A stretch of 64,000 bases of DNA from Sphingomonas taxi (GCA_003240625.1 QFMX01000008.1:186001-250000), one strand, 5' to 3'. Shown: positions 7,557-18,710, counted from the first letter of the stretch. Notes: generated by a model not told the origin, from the letters alone. A program made the numbers and translations.

Positions 7557-9827
7557 ATGGTGAAACCGGCGGACGGTGGGAATATCGCGCGACTGGCGCT
7601 GATCGGTAACTTCTTGCCGAGGCAGTGCGGGCTCGCCACTTTCACGACCGACGTTTTCACGGCCATGCGCGCGCGCTTTCCCGAGATCGCCGTCGATGTC
7701 TACGCGATGGACGATCATCCGGGTAAATATGATTACCCGCCCGAAGTTACCGGCACGATCCCGGAGCACGAGCTGTCCGCGTACATCAACACGGCGCGGA
7801 AGATCGAGGCCAGTGGTGCGCAGGCGATCTGGCTCCAGCATGAATATGGCATCTTCGGCGGCCCCGCTGGCGAGCATATCCTCGCGCTGCTCGATCGCAC
7901 CACGCTGCCGGTGATCGTCACGCTGCACACGATCCTCGAGAAGCCCAATGCCGATGAGCGCCGCGTGCTCGAAGGCCTGCTCCGCCGCGCCGCCCGCGTG
8001 GTGGTGATGGCCGAGCGTGGCCGCGACATTCTCCAGCGCGTCTACGGCGCCAATTCGCGCCAGATCGTCATGATCCCGCACGGCGTGCCCGATCGCGATT
8101 TGCTCGATCCCGCCCTGCTCAAGGACAAGTTCGGCTGGCAGGGCCGCAAGGTCATGCTGACGTTCGGCCTGCTCGCCCCCAACAAGGGGATCGAGACGGT
8201 CATCAACGCGCTGCCCGCGGTGATCGCGAAGCATCCTGATCTGCTGTACGTGGTGCTCGGCGCGACGCATCCGAACCTGGTCGCGTATGAGGGCGAGAAG
8301 TATCGCGACAAGCTGAAGGCGCTTGCCACCGAGAAGGGCGTCGCCGGCAACATCGCGTTCGTCGACGCATTCCTCGAACATGGCGAACTGCTCGACTATC
8401 TCCAGGCGGCGGACGTCTATGTCACGCCCTACACCAACCCTGCGCAGATCACGTCGGGCACGCTCAGCTACGCGATCGGTGTCGGCAAGCCGGTCATCTC
8501 GACGCCCTATGTCCATGCGACCGAGATCCTCGCGGATGGTCATGGCGTGCTCGTGCCGTTCGGCGATGTCGACGCGTTCGCACGCGAGATCGATGCGCTG
8601 ATGTCGAACGACCGCGATCGCAATCGTCTCGCCGAGCGCGCCTATGCGCGTGGCCGCACGATGATCTGGCCGAAGCTCGCCGAGGCGATGATGGCGGAGA
8701 TCCGTGCGATCGTGGCGGCGCGCCCTTTTCGCCTTGCCAAGGTGCCGGTGCCGCTCAAGCCGTTGATCCCTGATTTCGCCGCCGTCGAGCGGATGAGCGA
8801 TTCGACCGGCATGCTCCAGCATTCGATCTATTCGATCCCCGACCGTCGCCATGGTTACTGCATCGACGACAATTGCCGCGCGCTGATGCTGATGAGCGCG
8901 ATGCCCGATCTCGACGACGTCACCCGCGACAAGTGGATGACGATTTACGCGTCGTTCGTGCAGTACGCCTGGAACCCGGACACGCGCCGCTTCCGCAACT
9001 TCATGAACTTCGATCGCACCTGGTGCGAGGATTCGGGGTCGGAAGATTCGAACGGCCGCACGCTCTGGTCGCTGGGCGTCACCGCGCGCGATGCGCAGGC
9101 CGCCAAGCACCGTGACTGGGCGACTGCGATGTTCGATTCGACCGCGTCGATGGCGCTCGAACTCGGCAGCTTGCGCGCGCAGGCGTTCGCGATGCTCGGC
9201 GCGGCGGCGATGCTGGAGGCCAAGCCGGGCCACCAGCTGTCGCTGTCGATCCTGGAGGCCTTCCCGAAGGTTCATCTCGACCTGCTCGCCAAGGCACGCC
9301 GTCCGGAATGGCAGTGGTTCGAGATCGTGCTTGCCTACGACAATACGCGCCTTCCCCAGGCTCTGATCCGCGCGGGCCAAGCGCTCGGGCGGCAGGACCT
9401 GATCGATTGCGGCCTCGCCACGCTCGACTGGATCGTCGCGAAGCAGACCTCGCCCGAGGGCCGCTTCCGTGCGGTCGGGTCGGAGAGCTTCAACCGGCCC
9501 TATGCCGATCCGTTGCAGTTCGACCAGCAGCCGCTGGAGGCTCAGGCCACCGTCGATGCGTGCGCGGCGGCGTTCGAAGCGACCGGCGACATGCGCTGGC
9601 ACGACGAAGCACAGCGCGCGTATGGCTGGTTCCTAGGGGCGAACGATCTCGACCTGCCGCTCGCCAGCGTCGCCGATGGCGGCTGTTACGACGGCCTGAT
9701 GCCGACCGGGTTGAACCGAAATCAGGGCGCGGAGTCGATTTTGGCCCTGCAACTCGCAAGTTGTGCCATTTCGGGGGTATCAAAAGCAGCGCAAAGCGTG
9801 GCAGGAGCGACCCGCGTCGTCGCCTAG
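7557..9827 (+). CDS. GT4-type glycosyltransferase fused to a C-terminal helical (alpha/alpha) domain
   Basis: A 756-residue cytoplasmic protein. Residues 1-400 are a GT-B fold retaining glycosyltransferase: an N-terminal glycine-rich start NFLPRQCGLATFTTDVF, LQHEYGIFGG, the nucleotide-binding part LTFGLLAPNKGIETVI, and an acidic sugar-nucleotide motif EILADGHGVLVPF. Residues about 410-756 form a second, Trp-rich helical domain (DRRHGYCIDDNCRALML, NFDRTWCEDSGSEDSNGRTLW) that looks like an (alpha/alpha) toroid of sugar-active enzymes. GAGGGA six bases before ATG 7557 supports that start over 7503. A GH130 gene follows 63 bp later on the same strand, so the pair probably makes and trims or remobilises a mannose-containing glycan. 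Donor and product are not readable from sequence. Confidence 0.8.
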   Translation: MVKPADGGNIARLALIGNFLPRQCGLATFTTDVFTAMRARFPEIAVDVYAMDDHPGKYDYPPEVTGTIPEHELSAYINTARKIEASGAQAIWLQHEYGIFGGPAGEHILALLDRTTLPVIVTLHTILEKPNADERRVLEGLLRRAARVVVMAERGRDILQRVYGANSRQIVMIPHGVPDRDLLDPALLKDKFGWQGRKVMLTFGLLAPNKGIETVINALPAVIAKHPDLLYVVLGATHPNLVAYEGEKYRDKLKALATEKGVAGNIAFVDAFLEHGELLDYLQAADVYVTPYTNPAQITSGTLSYAIGVGKPVISTPYVHATEILADGHGVLVPFGDVDAFAREIDALMSNDRDRNRLAERAYARGRTMIWPKLAEAMMAEIRAIVAARPFRLAKVPVPLKPLIPDFAAVERMSDSTGMLQHSIYSIPDRRHGYCIDDNCRALMLMSAMPDLDDVTRDKWMTIYASFVQYAWNPDTRRFRNFMNFDRTWCEDSGSEDSNGRTLWSLGVTARDAQAAKHRDWATAMFDSTASMALELGSLRAQAFAMLGAAAMLEAKPGHQLSLSILEAFPKVHLDLLAKARRPEWQWFEIVLAYDNTRLPQALIRAGQALGRQDLIDCGLATLDWIVAKQTSPEGRFRAVGSESFNRPYADPLQFDQQPLEAQATVDACAAAFEATGDMRWHDEAQRAYGWFLGANDLDLPLASVADGGCYDGLMPTGLNRNQGAESILALQLASCAISGVSKAAQSVAGATRVVA

Positions 9828-9890
9828 TTCGCTAGCGACAGCCTTGCAGGCGACGGTGCGCTGAGTGGAACGACGCGGGGCACTGCTACG

Positions 9891-11174
9891 ATGGATCTGT
9901 TCAACCACCAGCTGCGGCTGCACGCGGATCCTTCGCGTGTCGTCGTGCGGCCGTTCCATATCGCCTGGGGCGGTCATGGCGGCGCACCGAGCCGTACCGA
10001 GCGGCTCGTCGGCGAAGTGCTGGAAATGTCGCCCGCACAGGCGCGCGCGCAGCTCGAGGTCGTGCTGAAAGATTTCGAGGCGCGCCATTGGCAGACGCGG
10101 CGCGTGTTCATGACGCGCTACGACCAGATCGAGGATATGCTCGGGCTGAACGGTGCGGAGATCGGCGACGAGAAGCGCCAGCTGATCGGCGCGTATTTCT
10201 GCCACGAGTACAGCTATGCCGCCGCCGCGCTGATGAACCCGAGCGCGGTGCCGCATTTCGACCAGTCGGGCATGCCGCCGGGCTCGATGCGGATCCTGAT
10301 GAGCTTGCGCGCAGTCGGCGAGGGTCACATCTCGTCGGTCGCCTTCCGCGAGGGCATCATCACCTGCGAAAACCAGATGAAGCTCGCCCCCGAGCCGCCG
10401 TTCGCGACCGCGACCGACGCGGTCGGCAGCGGCGAGGACGAGATGCCCGAGGGCCCCGTCACCGTTTATCGCCACCGCGACAGTACGTTGAGCGGCACGG
10501 TGATCTTCCCGATCACGCAGGCCCAGTCGAAGGGTCTCGAGGATCTGCGGATCGTCCGGTTCCAGCACGAGAACGGCGAGTATGAGTGGATCGGCACCTA
10601 CACCGCGTATAACGGCTCGGTGATCCAGTCCGAACTGATGCGCACCCGCGATTTCCGCGCGTTCGACCTCGTGCCGATGACCGGCCCGGCCGCGCGCAAC
10701 AAGGGCATGGCGCTGTTCCCGCGGAAGGTGAACGGCCAGTACATGATGATCGGTCGGCAGGACGGCGAGAATCTGTTCCTGCTGAAGTCCGACACGCTGA
10801 CCGACTGGGACGACGGCGAGAAGATCCTGACGCCCGAATATCCGTGGGAGCTGGTGCAGATCGGCAATTGCGGGCCGCCGATCGAGCTCGACGAGGGCTG
10901 GCTGCTGCTGACGCACGGTGTGGGCGCGATGCGGAAGTATTCGATCGGCGCGGTACTGCTCGACAAGGACGATCCGTCGAAGGTGATAGGCCGGACCAAG
11001 CAGCCGATTTTGGCCGCGAAGGACCAGGATCGCGAGGGGTATGTGCCGAACGTGGTCTATAGCTGCGGTGCGCTGAAGCATGGGGATACGATCTTCATGC
11101 CGTACGGGATTGCGGACAGCTCGGTGGGCTTCGCGTTCGTGCCGATCAAGGACATGCTTGCTGCGATGAAGTGA
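9891..11174 (+). CDS. GH130 family glycoside phosphorylase (beta-mannoside phosphorylase-like)
   Basis: A 427-residue five-bladed beta-propeller enzyme of the GH130 type. Characterised members phosphorolyse beta-mannosides, for example beta-1,4- or beta-1,2-mannooligosaccharides, to mannose-1-phosphate. Visible family features are the N-terminal NPSAVPHFD, the strand block LSLRAVGEGHISSVAFREG, the substrate-site region RNKGMALFPRKVNGQYMMI, and IGNCGPPIELDEGWLLLTHGVG. It lacks a signal peptide, so it acts in the cytoplasm. It lies directly after the two-domain glycosyltransferase and is probably co-transcribed with it. Linkage specificity cannot be assigned by eye. Confidence 0.85.
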   Translation: MDLFNHQLRLHADPSRVVVRPFHIAWGGHGGAPSRTERLVGEVLEMSPAQARAQLEVVLKDFEARHWQTRRVFMTRYDQIEDMLGLNGAEIGDEKRQLIGAYFCHEYSYAAAALMNPSAVPHFDQSGMPPGSMRILMSLRAVGEGHISSVAFREGIITCENQMKLAPEPPFATATDAVGSGEDEMPEGPVTVYRHRDSTLSGTVIFPITQAQSKGLEDLRIVRFQHENGEYEWIGTYTAYNGSVIQSELMRTRDFRAFDLVPMTGPAARNKGMALFPRKVNGQYMMIGRQDGENLFLLKSDTLTDWDDGEKILTPEYPWELVQIGNCGPPIELDEGWLLLTHGVGAMRKYSIGAVLLDKDDPSKVIGRTKQPILAAKDQDREGYVPNVVYSCGALKHGDTIFMPYGIADSSVGFAFVPIKDMLAAMK

Positions 11175-11212
11175 GGGGGGTGGGGTTTAACTCCCTCCCA
11201 CGCAAACCAAAG

Positions 11213-11320
11213 CACCACCCCGGCGGAGGCCGGGGCCCAGTTGGCAAGGCTACAGTAATGAAGCGCGTTGCTTAGTTAGCAACGTTCCCCAACTGGGCCC
11301 CGGCCTCCGCCGGGGTGGTG
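11213..11320. repeat. Palindromic intergenic repeat, family C, copy 1
   Basis: Left arm CACCACCCCGGCGG-AGGCCGGGGCCCAGTTGG, right arm CCAACTGGGCCCCGGCCTCC-GCCGGGGTGGTG: nearly perfect inverted arms around a variable, less GC-rich centre. Other copies are at 18547, 25792 and 51011. It lies in the convergent gap between the GH130 gene and the OPT transporter. Confidence 0.92.
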
Positions 11321-11344
11321 GAATCGGACTAGGTCTGACCCAAT

Positions 11345-11406
11345 CTTGTTCTCCCGCGAAGGCGGGAGCCTAGTCTGGATCCCCGCCTTCGCGGGGATAC
11401 AAGCTT
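11345..11406. repeat. Palindromic intergenic repeat, family B, copy 2
   Basis: Outer ends CTTGT and ACAAG, left hairpin CTCCCGCGAAGGCGGGAG, centre CTAGTCTGG, right hairpin CCCCGCCTTCGCGGGG. It sits beside a family C copy in the same convergent gap. Confidence 0.9.
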
Positions 11407-11421
11407 ACTCCGACGGGTGCC

Positions 11422-13383
<1,962 letters not shown>

Positions 13384-13458
13384 TCAGCAAGCCCCAAAGA
13401 ATTTACGGGGCTTGTGGCATGATGTGGAGCGGGAGGAAACCGTATCGACCGTTACTAG

Positions 13459-13516
13459 CTTGTTCTCCCGCGAAGGCGGGAGTCCAGTCTGGGCTCCCGC
13501 CTTCGCGGGAGAACAG
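13459..13516. repeat. Palindromic intergenic repeat, family B, copy 3
   Basis: CTTGTTCTCCCGCGAAGGC begins the left arm and the right arm closes with CCTTCGCGGGAGAACAG. The centre CCAGTCTGGG is itself a small palindrome, so the RNA could fold as three hairpins. It lies between two co-directional genes, the OPT transporter and the amidase. Confidence 0.9.
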
Positions 13517-13544
13517 GGAGGAGGGAACACCCCCTCCCCAATCG

Positions 13545-14786
13545 CTACCGCGCCGCCATCCGCCGCGCGAAATTCACTTCGACCGCACGCGTCACGCTCT
13601 CCGCGATCCGGCGACGCCCTTCCTCGCTGTCGAGGAACGCCGCGTCCTGCGGGTTCGAGATATAGCCCGTCTCGAACAGGATCGACGGCATGTCGGGCGC
13701 CTTCAGCACCATCAGCGACGCCATCCGGTGGAAGTTCGCCTTCAGCGGCATCAACGGCCTCGCCTCGCGCCCAAGCAACCGCGCGAACGTCGCCGACGCG
13801 TTCATCGTCTCGCGCTGCGTCAGGTCGATCAGGATCGACGACACGTCCGCCGGCGCTTCGCCCAGGTTCACGCCGGAGATCACGTCCGCCTTGTTCTCGC
13901 GTGCCGCCAGCCGCGCGGCCTCCTTGTCGGACGCCACCTCCGACAAGGTGTACGCGGTCGCGCCGGTCGCATCCGCCGAGCCGGTGCTGTCGCAATGGAT
14001 CGAGATGAACAGGTCGCCCTTCAGCCGCCGCGCCACGCCGTAACGCTCGCGCAACACCAGATACCGATCGTCACTCCGCGTCAGTGCCACGCGCACGCGG
14101 CCCGACGCCAGCAACTCGTCGCGGATCGCCTTGGCGACCTTCAACGTCACGTCCTTCTCGCGCAGCCCGTTCGGCCCGATCGCGCCCGGATCGACACCGC
14201 CATGCCCCGCATCGATCACCACCAGCGGCCGCGTGTCGTCACCCTGCACGCTCGGCAGCCGCATCCCCCGAGCCTTGGGCGGCACGGCAACCGACACCTT
14301 GTACTTCGGCCGCGAGGCCGCACCGAAATTGAACGGGAAGAAGTTCAGCGGTCCGGCGATCCCGGCCTGCGCGAACTGGGCGTTATCGACCGTGCGGAGC
14401 GCCAGCGTCAGCTCCCGCCCGTCGGAATCGAACCCGCCATCGGTGACGATCGCCGGCTCGGCCAGATCGAACACCATCCGCATCCCAGATCGCCCGCTGC
14501 GCATCTGCGTAACACCGGTCACCAGACCGAGGGCGGCAACCTCACGGCCCGGAGTCGCGCCGGTCACGTCGACGGCGATCTGCCGAGACCCGGTCAGTAC
14601 GCGGCTGACGGCATCGCCGACCGCCTCGTCGAAGCGAATGACGATCCGCCCGTCCCTGATCGCGACGCTCTGCACGGTCGCCGCCCAGGCAGGGACGCTC
14701 GACAGCCAGCCGGCCATGAGGGCGATTACCGTGAACACCCCGCGTCCTTGCCGTGCGGATCGGCCGCCGGTCCAGCGAAAAGCCAT
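13545..14786 (-). CDS. N-acetylmuramoyl-L-alanine amidase with AMIN domain
   Basis: Cleaves the amide bond between MurNAc and L-Ala in peptidoglycan for daughter cell separation. The 413-residue protein has a signal peptide (residues 16-37, ending PAWA), an AMIN domain at about 40-150 that targets it to the septum, and a C-terminal Amidase_3 domain with zinc motifs VVIDAGHGGVDPGA, LREKDV (Glu ligand), FISIHCDS and the catalytic-Glu block SILFETGYISNPQD. This is the AmiC type. The start at ATG 14786 is preferred over 14810 because it places the signal peptide correctly. Its promoter probably lies in the long gap shared with rne. Confidence 0.92.
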   Translation of the reverse strand: MAFRWTGGRSARQGRGVFTVIALMAGWLSSVPAWAATVQSVAIRDGRIVIRFDEAVGDAVSRVLTGSRQIAVDVTGATPGREVAALGLVTGVTQMRSGRSGMRMVFDLAEPAIVTDGGFDSDGRELTLALRTVDNAQFAQAGIAGPLNFFPFNFGAASRPKYKVSVAVPPKARGMRLPSVQGDDTRPLVVIDAGHGGVDPGAIGPNGLREKDVTLKVAKAIRDELLASGRVRVALTRSDDRYLVLRERYGVARRLKGDLFISIHCDSTGSADATGATAYTLSEVASDKEAARLAARENKADVISGVNLGEAPADVSSILIDLTQRETMNASATFARLLGREARPLMPLKANFHRMASLMVLKAPDMPSILFETGYISNPQDAAFLDSEEGRRRIAESVTRAVEVNFARRMAAR

Positions 14787-15326
14787 GATACACCCCTTTG
14801 ATCGATACATCCGATCGCTGCACGGACAGGTAAGCCCCGGCGTCCCAAGAGCGGGTTGCGGTGTGCGGTTAATTTGCCGTTTGCCATAAATTTGCCGGCA
14901 AGGCTCTGCCGCCCCGGCAAGTCTGCGCCCCCCCGCCCCTATTTCGAGGCGAAACGCGGCGGAAAGCAGCCAATATCGGGCTAGTTGCGAGATCGGGTAT
15001 GCAGTGCTAATCCTGTCGTACAGCCGTGTGTCGCCTAGTTTTTACCAGCGACGCGCCGGTCTCGACGCCCGCCTGCGGATCCTTCGCCGGCGCGGCACTT
15101 CAGGTTGACGCTCGAATGACGCATTCCCCCCGCCCCGCACTCCGACCGGCCTTCGCCGACGGACTCGCGGTCGTGCGGGCGCCGCAGGGAGAGTTCCCGC
15201 GGCATGCACTTCGCGCAGAGGCAGTTTCGCACACCATCCGCGAGTCCGGGCGTCCGTGCCCGACCGTACCACCATCAAGCGCGCGACGGCTGCCGACAGG
15301 CCCGGCGCGCGCGCGGAGAATTTACA
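14787..15326 (+). promoter_or_regulatory. Long divergent gap with the probable rne promoter and 5' leader
   Basis: 540 bp without a credible gene and without the palindromic repeats that fill other gaps of this size. It contains TTGCCGGCAA near 14893 and a weak promoter-like pair TTGCGA (14985) and TAATCC (15008) spaced by 17 bp. If transcription starts there, the rne leader is about 300 nt. Long rne leaders mediate autoregulation in enterobacteria; here this is inference. GGAG at 15315 precedes the rne start. Confidence 0.4.
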
Positions 15327-18284
15327 ATGACAACGCGCATGCTGATCGACGCACGCCACCGGGAAGAGACCCGGATCGCAGTCGTCAAGGGTAACCGGAT
15401 CGAGGAATTCGATTTCGAGAGTGCCGAACGCAAGCAGCTCAAGGGCAATATCTACCTCGCCAAGGTCACGCGGGTCGAGCCGTCGCTCCAGGCGGCGTTC
15501 ATCGATTACGGCGGCAATCGCCACGGCTTCCTCGCGTTCAGCGAGATCCACCCCGATTACTACCAGATCCCCAAAGAAGATCGCGACGCGCTGCTCCGCG
15601 AAGAAGCCGAGCACGCGGCCGAGGAAGCAGCCCTGCGCGCCGATTACGACTCGGACGACGAAGAGGGTGACGACGAGGACGACATCGAGCGCTTCGAGGA
15701 CGATGGCGGGGTAGATCCCGACGTCGCCGACGAGCTCGAAGGCGGCGAAGCGGGCGAGGCCCCCCGTCGCAAGCGCAAGCCGAACGCCGACGATGCCGCG
15801 GTCGAGGACCTGCGCGAGCGTCGCATGAACCTGCGCCGCCGCTACAAGATCCAGGACGTGATCCATCGCCGCCAGGTGCTGCTCGTCCAGGTCGTCAAGG
15901 AGGAGCGCGGCAACAAGGGCGCGGCGCTGACCACCTATCTGTCGCTCGCCGGTCGCTACTGCGTGCTGATGCCGAACACGTCGCATGGCGGCGGCATCTC
16001 GCGGAAGATCAGCAACGCGGGCGATCGCAAGCGTCTCAAGACGATCATGGCCGACATGCAGCTGCCGCCGTCGATGGGCTGCATCGTCCGCACCGCCGGC
16101 CTCCAGCGCTCGAAGGTCGAGATCAAGCGCGACTTCGATTACCTCGCCCGCCTGTGGGACGGCATTCGCGAAGCCACGCTCAAGGCGTCGGCCCCCGCGC
16201 TCGTCTACGGCGACAGCGATCTGATCAAGCGCGCGATCCGCGACATCTACAACAAGGAAATCGAAGAAGTCATCGTCGAGGGCGAGGACGGCTATCGCCA
16301 GGCGCGCGAGTTCATGCGCCTGCTGATGCCGACGCACGCCCGCCGCATCAAGCATTACGCCGATCCCGTGCCGCTGTTCCAGCGCGCCGGCGTCGAGGAT
16401 CAGCTGTCGGCGATGTACCACCCCGTCGTCCAGCTGAAGTCGGGCGGCTACCTCGTCATCAACCCGACCGAGGCGCTCGTCTCGATCGACATCAACTCCG
16501 GCCGGTCGACGCGCGAGCATTCGATCGAGCAAACCGCGACCGCGACCAACCTCGAGGCCGCGCAGGAAATCGGCCGCCAGCTCCGCCTGCGCGACATGGC
16601 CGGGCTCGTCGTCATCGACTTCATCGACATGGATAACAATTCCAACGTCCGGAAGGTCGAGAAGGCGATGAAGGAGGCGCTCAAGAACGATCGCGCGCGC
16701 ATCCAGATCGGTCGCATCTCGTCGTTCGGCCTGATGGAAATGAGCCGCCAGCGCCTGCGTACCGGCGTGCTCGAGGCGTCCACCCGCCCCTGCCCGCATT
16801 GCGAAGGCACGGGTCTGGTCCGCACCGCCTCGTCGTCGGGTATCTCGGCGCTCCGCCTGATCGAGGACGAGGCCGCCCGCGGTCGCGGCTCGCTGCTGAC
16901 CCTGCGCGCGAGCCAGGAAGCCGCGGTCTACATCCTCAACCGCAAGCGCGCCGACATCTCGGAGATCGAGGATCGCTATGGCGTGATCGTCGAGATCATC
17001 CCCGGCCAGGACGAGGAAGGCGCGCACATGACGGTCGAGGCCAGCGGCCCGCCGCCAGCCCACGCACCGAAGTTCGTCCAGATCATCGAGGAAGACGATG
17101 ACGACCTCCCCGAGGAGATCGAGGACGAGATCGAGGAAGAAGAGGTCGAGGAGGCCGAGGCCGAGCAGCCGCGCCGTCGTGAAGGCGGTCGTGAGGGTAA
17201 CGGCGAGCAGCGCGCGCCCCGCGAGGGTCGCGATGCGGACGGTGAAGGTGGCAAGAAGCGCCGTCGTCGTCGCGGTCGTCGCGGTCGCGCACGTCCCGGT
17301 GAAGAGGGCGCCGCAGAGGGCGTCAACGAGGAGGGTTCGTTCGAGGACGCCGAGACCAACGTCGAGGAAATCGACGAGGTCGAGGGCGACATCGTCGAAG
17401 TCGGCGGTGTGGTCGAAGGTGCTCCGGCCGAGCAGGGTGCCGAGCATTCTGGGGGCGTCGAGGGCGAAGGCCGTCGTCGCCGCGGTCGTCGGGGACGTCG
17501 CGGCGGTCGCCGTAACGAGCAGGGGTCGGAGAACGGCCAGTCGGTCGCCGTCAGCAGCATCGACGACGCCCAGCTGATCGCCGAGGCCCCCGAGCCGGAA
17601 GCGTACGAGCCGGTCGAGTCGACCTACGCCGAGCCGCCTTACGAGCCGGCGTTCGAACCGGTCGTCGAGGAAGCCCCGGTCGCGGAAGTCGCCGAGGGTC
17701 CGAAGATGCGCCGTCGTCCGCGTGCGCGTGCGGCAGCCGCTGCGGCGAACATTGCCGAGGCGGTGGCCGAGGCAGCCCCCAAAGCTCGTCGTGGTCGCAA
17801 GCCGCGTGCGGTCGAGGCGGAAGTCGAGACGGCTGCGCCGGAACCCGTGGTTCCGGCGCCCGTCGCGGCCGAGCCGGCGGCTCCGAAGCCCGGGCGCCGC
17901 CGTCGCGAAGCGGTTGCAGAAGCGACGATGGACGAGGTGAGCGCAACGCCCGCCGAGACCATCGAAGCAACGGCGCCGAAACCCAAGCGCACGCGTCGCA
18001 AGGCGTCGGACGCCGCGGTGGAAGCGCCAGCGGTTGAAGAGGCGGTCGTCGAGAAAGCACCCGCCAAGGCAGCCAAGCCCCGCGGTCGCCCGCGGAAGGT
18101 GGCCGTGGTCGAAGCCGGCGATGCCGCCCCGACTAGCGAGCCGCTCGCCACGCCGATCGCGACCGTCCCACCCAAGGCCGAAGTCCAGCCGCAGGACGTC
18201 GCGACTCCCCGTACCGACGACGGCGCCAACGACGACCCCGACGGCGCCCCCCGCCGCGGCTGGTGGCAGCGCACCTTCGGCTAA
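15327..18284 (+). CDS. rne: Ribonuclease E
   Basis: Endoribonuclease that organises the RNA degradosome. The 985 residues begin TTRMLIDARHREETRIAVV. An S1 domain (about 36-210) is split by a strongly acidic insertion (about 90-165, runs such as DSDDEEGDDEDD), a known alphaproteobacterial feature. Catalytic aspartates are D388 (SIDINSGR) and D431 (VVIDFIDMD), and the zinc-link cysteines are C489 and C492 (CPHC). From about residue 600 the tail is low complexity, with alternating acidic and Arg-rich blocks (KKRRRRRGRRGRARPG) for RNA and partner binding. The last residues, RRGWWQRTFG, contain the GWW motif that binds PNPase in Caulobacter. The start at ATG 15327 matches the family N-terminus. 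Confidence 0.95.
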   Translation: MTTRMLIDARHREETRIAVVKGNRIEEFDFESAERKQLKGNIYLAKVTRVEPSLQAAFIDYGGNRHGFLAFSEIHPDYYQIPKEDRDALLREEAEHAAEEAALRADYDSDDEEGDDEDDIERFEDDGGVDPDVADELEGGEAGEAPRRKRKPNADDAAVEDLRERRMNLRRRYKIQDVIHRRQVLLVQVVKEERGNKGAALTTYLSLAGRYCVLMPNTSHGGGISRKISNAGDRKRLKTIMADMQLPPSMGCIVRTAGLQRSKVEIKRDFDYLARLWDGIREATLKASAPALVYGDSDLIKRAIRDIYNKEIEEVIVEGEDGYRQAREFMRLLMPTHARRIKHYADPVPLFQRAGVEDQLSAMYHPVVQLKSGGYLVINPTEALVSIDINSGRSTREHSIEQTATATNLEAAQEIGRQLRLRDMAGLVVIDFIDMDNNSNVRKVEKAMKEALKNDRARIQIGRISSFGLMEMSRQRLRTGVLEASTRPCPHCEGTGLVRTASSSGISALRLIEDEAARGRGSLLTLRASQEAAVYILNRKRADISEIEDRYGVIVEIIPGQDEEGAHMTVEASGPPPAHAPKFVQIIEEDDDDLPEEIEDEIEEEEVEEAEAEQPRRREGGREGNGEQRAPREGRDADGEGGKKRRRRRGRRGRARPGEEGAAEGVNEEGSFEDAETNVEEIDEVEGDIVEVGGVVEGAPAEQGAEHSGGVEGEGRRRRGRRGRRGGRRNEQGSENGQSVAVSSIDDAQLIAEAPEPEAYEPVESTYAEPPYEPAFEPVVEEAPVAEVAEGPKMRRRPRARAAAAAANIAEAVAEAAPKARRGRKPRAVEAEVETAAPEPVVPAPVAAEPAAPKPGRRRREAVAEATMDEVSATPAETIEATAPKPKRTRRKASDAAVEAPAVEEAVVEKAPAKAAKPRGRPRKVAVVEAGDAAPTSEPLATPIATVPPKAEVQPQDVATPRTDDGANDDPDGAPRRGWWQRTFG

Positions 18285-18302
18285 CGCCGGACGCCATGAG
18301 TT

Positions 18303-18338
18303 GAGAACGGGTGCGACCGAAAGGCCGCGCCCGTTTTC
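18303..18338 (+). terminator. Rho-independent terminator after rne
   Basis: GAACGGGTGCG pairs with CGCGCCCGTT and is followed by TTTTCG. It starts 19 bp after the rne stop codon. Confidence 0.8.
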
Positions 18339-18420
18339 GTTTGTGGGGCGGGGATCGATCGTCAGACCGTACGGTATCCGTCAGCGCCCAACGCCTCCGG
18401 TCGCGACTGCGAACCGCGAG

Positions 18421-18482
18421 AAGCTTGTATCCCCGCGAAGGCGGGGACCCAGACTGGGCACCCGCCTTCGCGGGTGAACAAG
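18421..18482. repeat. Palindromic intergenic repeat, family B, copy 4
   Basis: Left hairpin CCCCGCGAAGGCGGGG, centre CCCAGACTGGG, right hairpin CCCGCCTTCGCGGG, with flanks AAGCTTGT and ACAAG. It is the first of three palindromic elements packed into the rne-M48 gap. Confidence 0.9.
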
Positions 18483-18546
18483 CCACGGGGACGATGCTAG
18501 GTTATGTTCGAGCACGTCCTTCAGGCGGGTGCGGCGCGCCTCCCAC

Positions 18547-18653
18547 CCACCACCCCGGCGAAGGCCGGGGCCAAGTTGGAAAGGTGGCAATAACGAAGCG
18601 CCACCTTCGGTTAGCGGCGTCCCCAACTGGACCCCGGCCTCCGCCGGGGAGGT
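18547..18653. repeat. Palindromic intergenic repeat, family C, copy 2
   Basis: CCACCCCGGCGAAGGCCGGG on the left and CCCCGGCCTCCGCCGGGGAG on the right. The inner ends are CCAAGTTGG and CCAACTGG. The centre differs from the other copies. Confidence 0.88.
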
Positions 18654-18710
18654 GGCTGGCGGCTGGCGGTGCCGTCTCGAACGCGTCTCACCGCCCCCCA
18701 AACCGAACCC

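Noticed and set aside
7539..9602. A 687-codon minus-strand frame opposite the glycosyltransferase
   Set aside because: Antisense shadow; the plus strand has a good ribosome binding site and domain motifs.
15026..15394. A 122-codon frame in the rne leader
   Set aside because: It runs into rne in another frame, has no ribosome binding site and no domain-like content.
15042..17447. An 801-codon frame antisense to rne
   Set aside because: It mirrors the RNase E reading frame, has no recognisable domain and has shadow-type composition.
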